Origin: an uncultured Bacteroidales bacterium
GTDB lineage: Bacteria; Bacteroidota; Bacteroidia; Bacteroidales; GWA2-32-17
Reading direction: 5' to 3'
DNA: 35,639 nt
Assembly (NCBI GenBank): GCA_937960415.1
Contig: CALGPK010000020.1
Location: 1-35,639, forward strand
This document shows positions 35,240 to 35,639 of this stretch, piece after piece. Position numbers and translations under genes: made by a program. Every line of letters begins with the position of its first letter. The first letter of the stretch is position 1. The notes beneath the pieces were generated by a model. That model was not told the origin of the DNA and did no database searches. It worked only from the letters and a program-made list of their open reading frames with translations.

Positions 35240-35639
35240 TTAATCGCGGTCATTTTCCTGGCATTTTCCTGGGGTGACATTACAATTCGTGAGACTGAAT
35301 GTTTCTGGATCATATTGAAATTGATCAAGGGTTCCTTCTTTAATTTTTTTAATTGCCTGCTCAATTATTTTTAAGGGAACGAAAAACCATTCTCTTGGTT
35401 GGACTGGTATGCCGAAGCGATCAGGTAGTACACATTCTAGTCTGGCTCGATCAAAAAATTTGTGCAGTAGCGTTTCTAGCTTATAGGGGTTGATATTGGC
35501 TAACTTAAAGGTGGCAACTACTTCTACTGGAGCAAGTAGATAAGTAGGCTCTTTTTCGGCATTAGCTATGCGTTTTTTTACATCCCCACTTGTTATGCCA
35601 ATCTTGTGAATTAGAGAACGATTTTCCACAATGAAGGGG
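35240..35639 (-). CDS. GIY-YIG / T5orf172-type nuclease-like protein, C-terminal part (5' end beyond window)
   Basis: The minus-strand frame is open to the right edge, so the start is outside the window; a GTG at 35629 is internal. About 132 residues are visible. PFIVENRSLIHKIGITSGDV, KKRIANAEKEPTYLLAPVEV and PREWFFVPLKIIEQAIKKI match, from memory, the C-terminal half of GIY-YIG/T5orf172 family proteins, where KIGITxGDVxxRIANA is the signature. The N-terminal GIY and YVL strands would be right of the window. The protein is probably a DNA-processing or phage-derived nuclease; its substrate is unknown. It lies directly upstream of the methyltransferase in the same direction and has a base composition less AT-rich than the core genes, which suggests transfer. 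Confidence 0.75.
   Translation of the reverse strand, partial: PFIVENRSLIHKIGITSGDVKKRIANAEKEPTYLLAPVEVVATFKLANINPYKLETLLHKFFDRARLECVLPDRFGIPVQPREWFFVPLKIIEQAIKKIKEGTLDQFQYDPETFSLTNCNVTPGKCQENDRD

Overview
The window looks like the chromosome of an AT-rich, anaerobic member of the Bacteroidota, probably near the Bacteroidales. The evidence is a Bacteroidota-only small gene (DUF4295) in the order rpmB-rpmG-DUF4295-ftsY-rimO, a giant secreted protein with a type IX secretion (T9SS) type B C-terminal signal, pyruvate:ferredoxin oxidoreductase, a GWxTD lipoprotein, and many promoters of the Bacteroidota type (TTTG or TTG, 19-20 bp, then TAnnTTTG). I used no database; family names come from motifs in the translations.

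Layout. (1) 1-629: the N-terminal part of a DNA methyltransferase running off the left edge, with its promoter. (2) 971-3900, minus strand: rpmB, rpmG, DUF4295, ftsY and rimO. (3) 3991-9469, minus: a small exported protein of unknown function followed by a 1703-residue T9SS cargo built of Ig-like and SprB-type modules. (4) 9651-15042, minus: nifJ with a strong terminator, then rho. (5) 15198-24688, plus: a long run of tightly packed genes: O-antigen ligase/polymerase-like protein, panC, panD, a flippase-like membrane protein, rfaE2, two related lipoproteins, radA, a GWxTD lipoprotein, rlmB and rfaE1. It combines pantothenate synthesis, ADP-heptose/LPS synthesis, DNA repair and rRNA methylation. 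(6) 24685-27415, minus: a SPOR-domain protein and a YfcC-type carrier. (7) 27572-28924, plus: a MATE exporter. (8) 28948-30885, minus: rplU, rpmA, a terminator, and serS. (9) 31057-33738, plus: a DUF151/UVR protein, a nucleoside permease and thyA. (10) 33739-35639: a 431-bp gene-free stretch, a frameshifted DNA methyltransferase, and the C-terminal part of a GIY-YIG-type protein running off the right edge.

Most of the window is ordinary core genome. The accessory parts are the two ends, both carrying DNA methyltransferases. The most interesting signal is at 34979-35007: the right-hand methyltransferase is split between two reading frames exactly at an A10 tract joined to a perfect 13-bp tandem duplication. 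Changing the tract by one base, or the repeat to zero or three copies, would restore the frame. That is the architecture of a phase-variable methyltransferase, although a sequencing error in the homopolymer is the main alternative. A second signal is a shared promoter-leader motif (TTTGCAGTCC) in front of the two ribosomal-protein operons.
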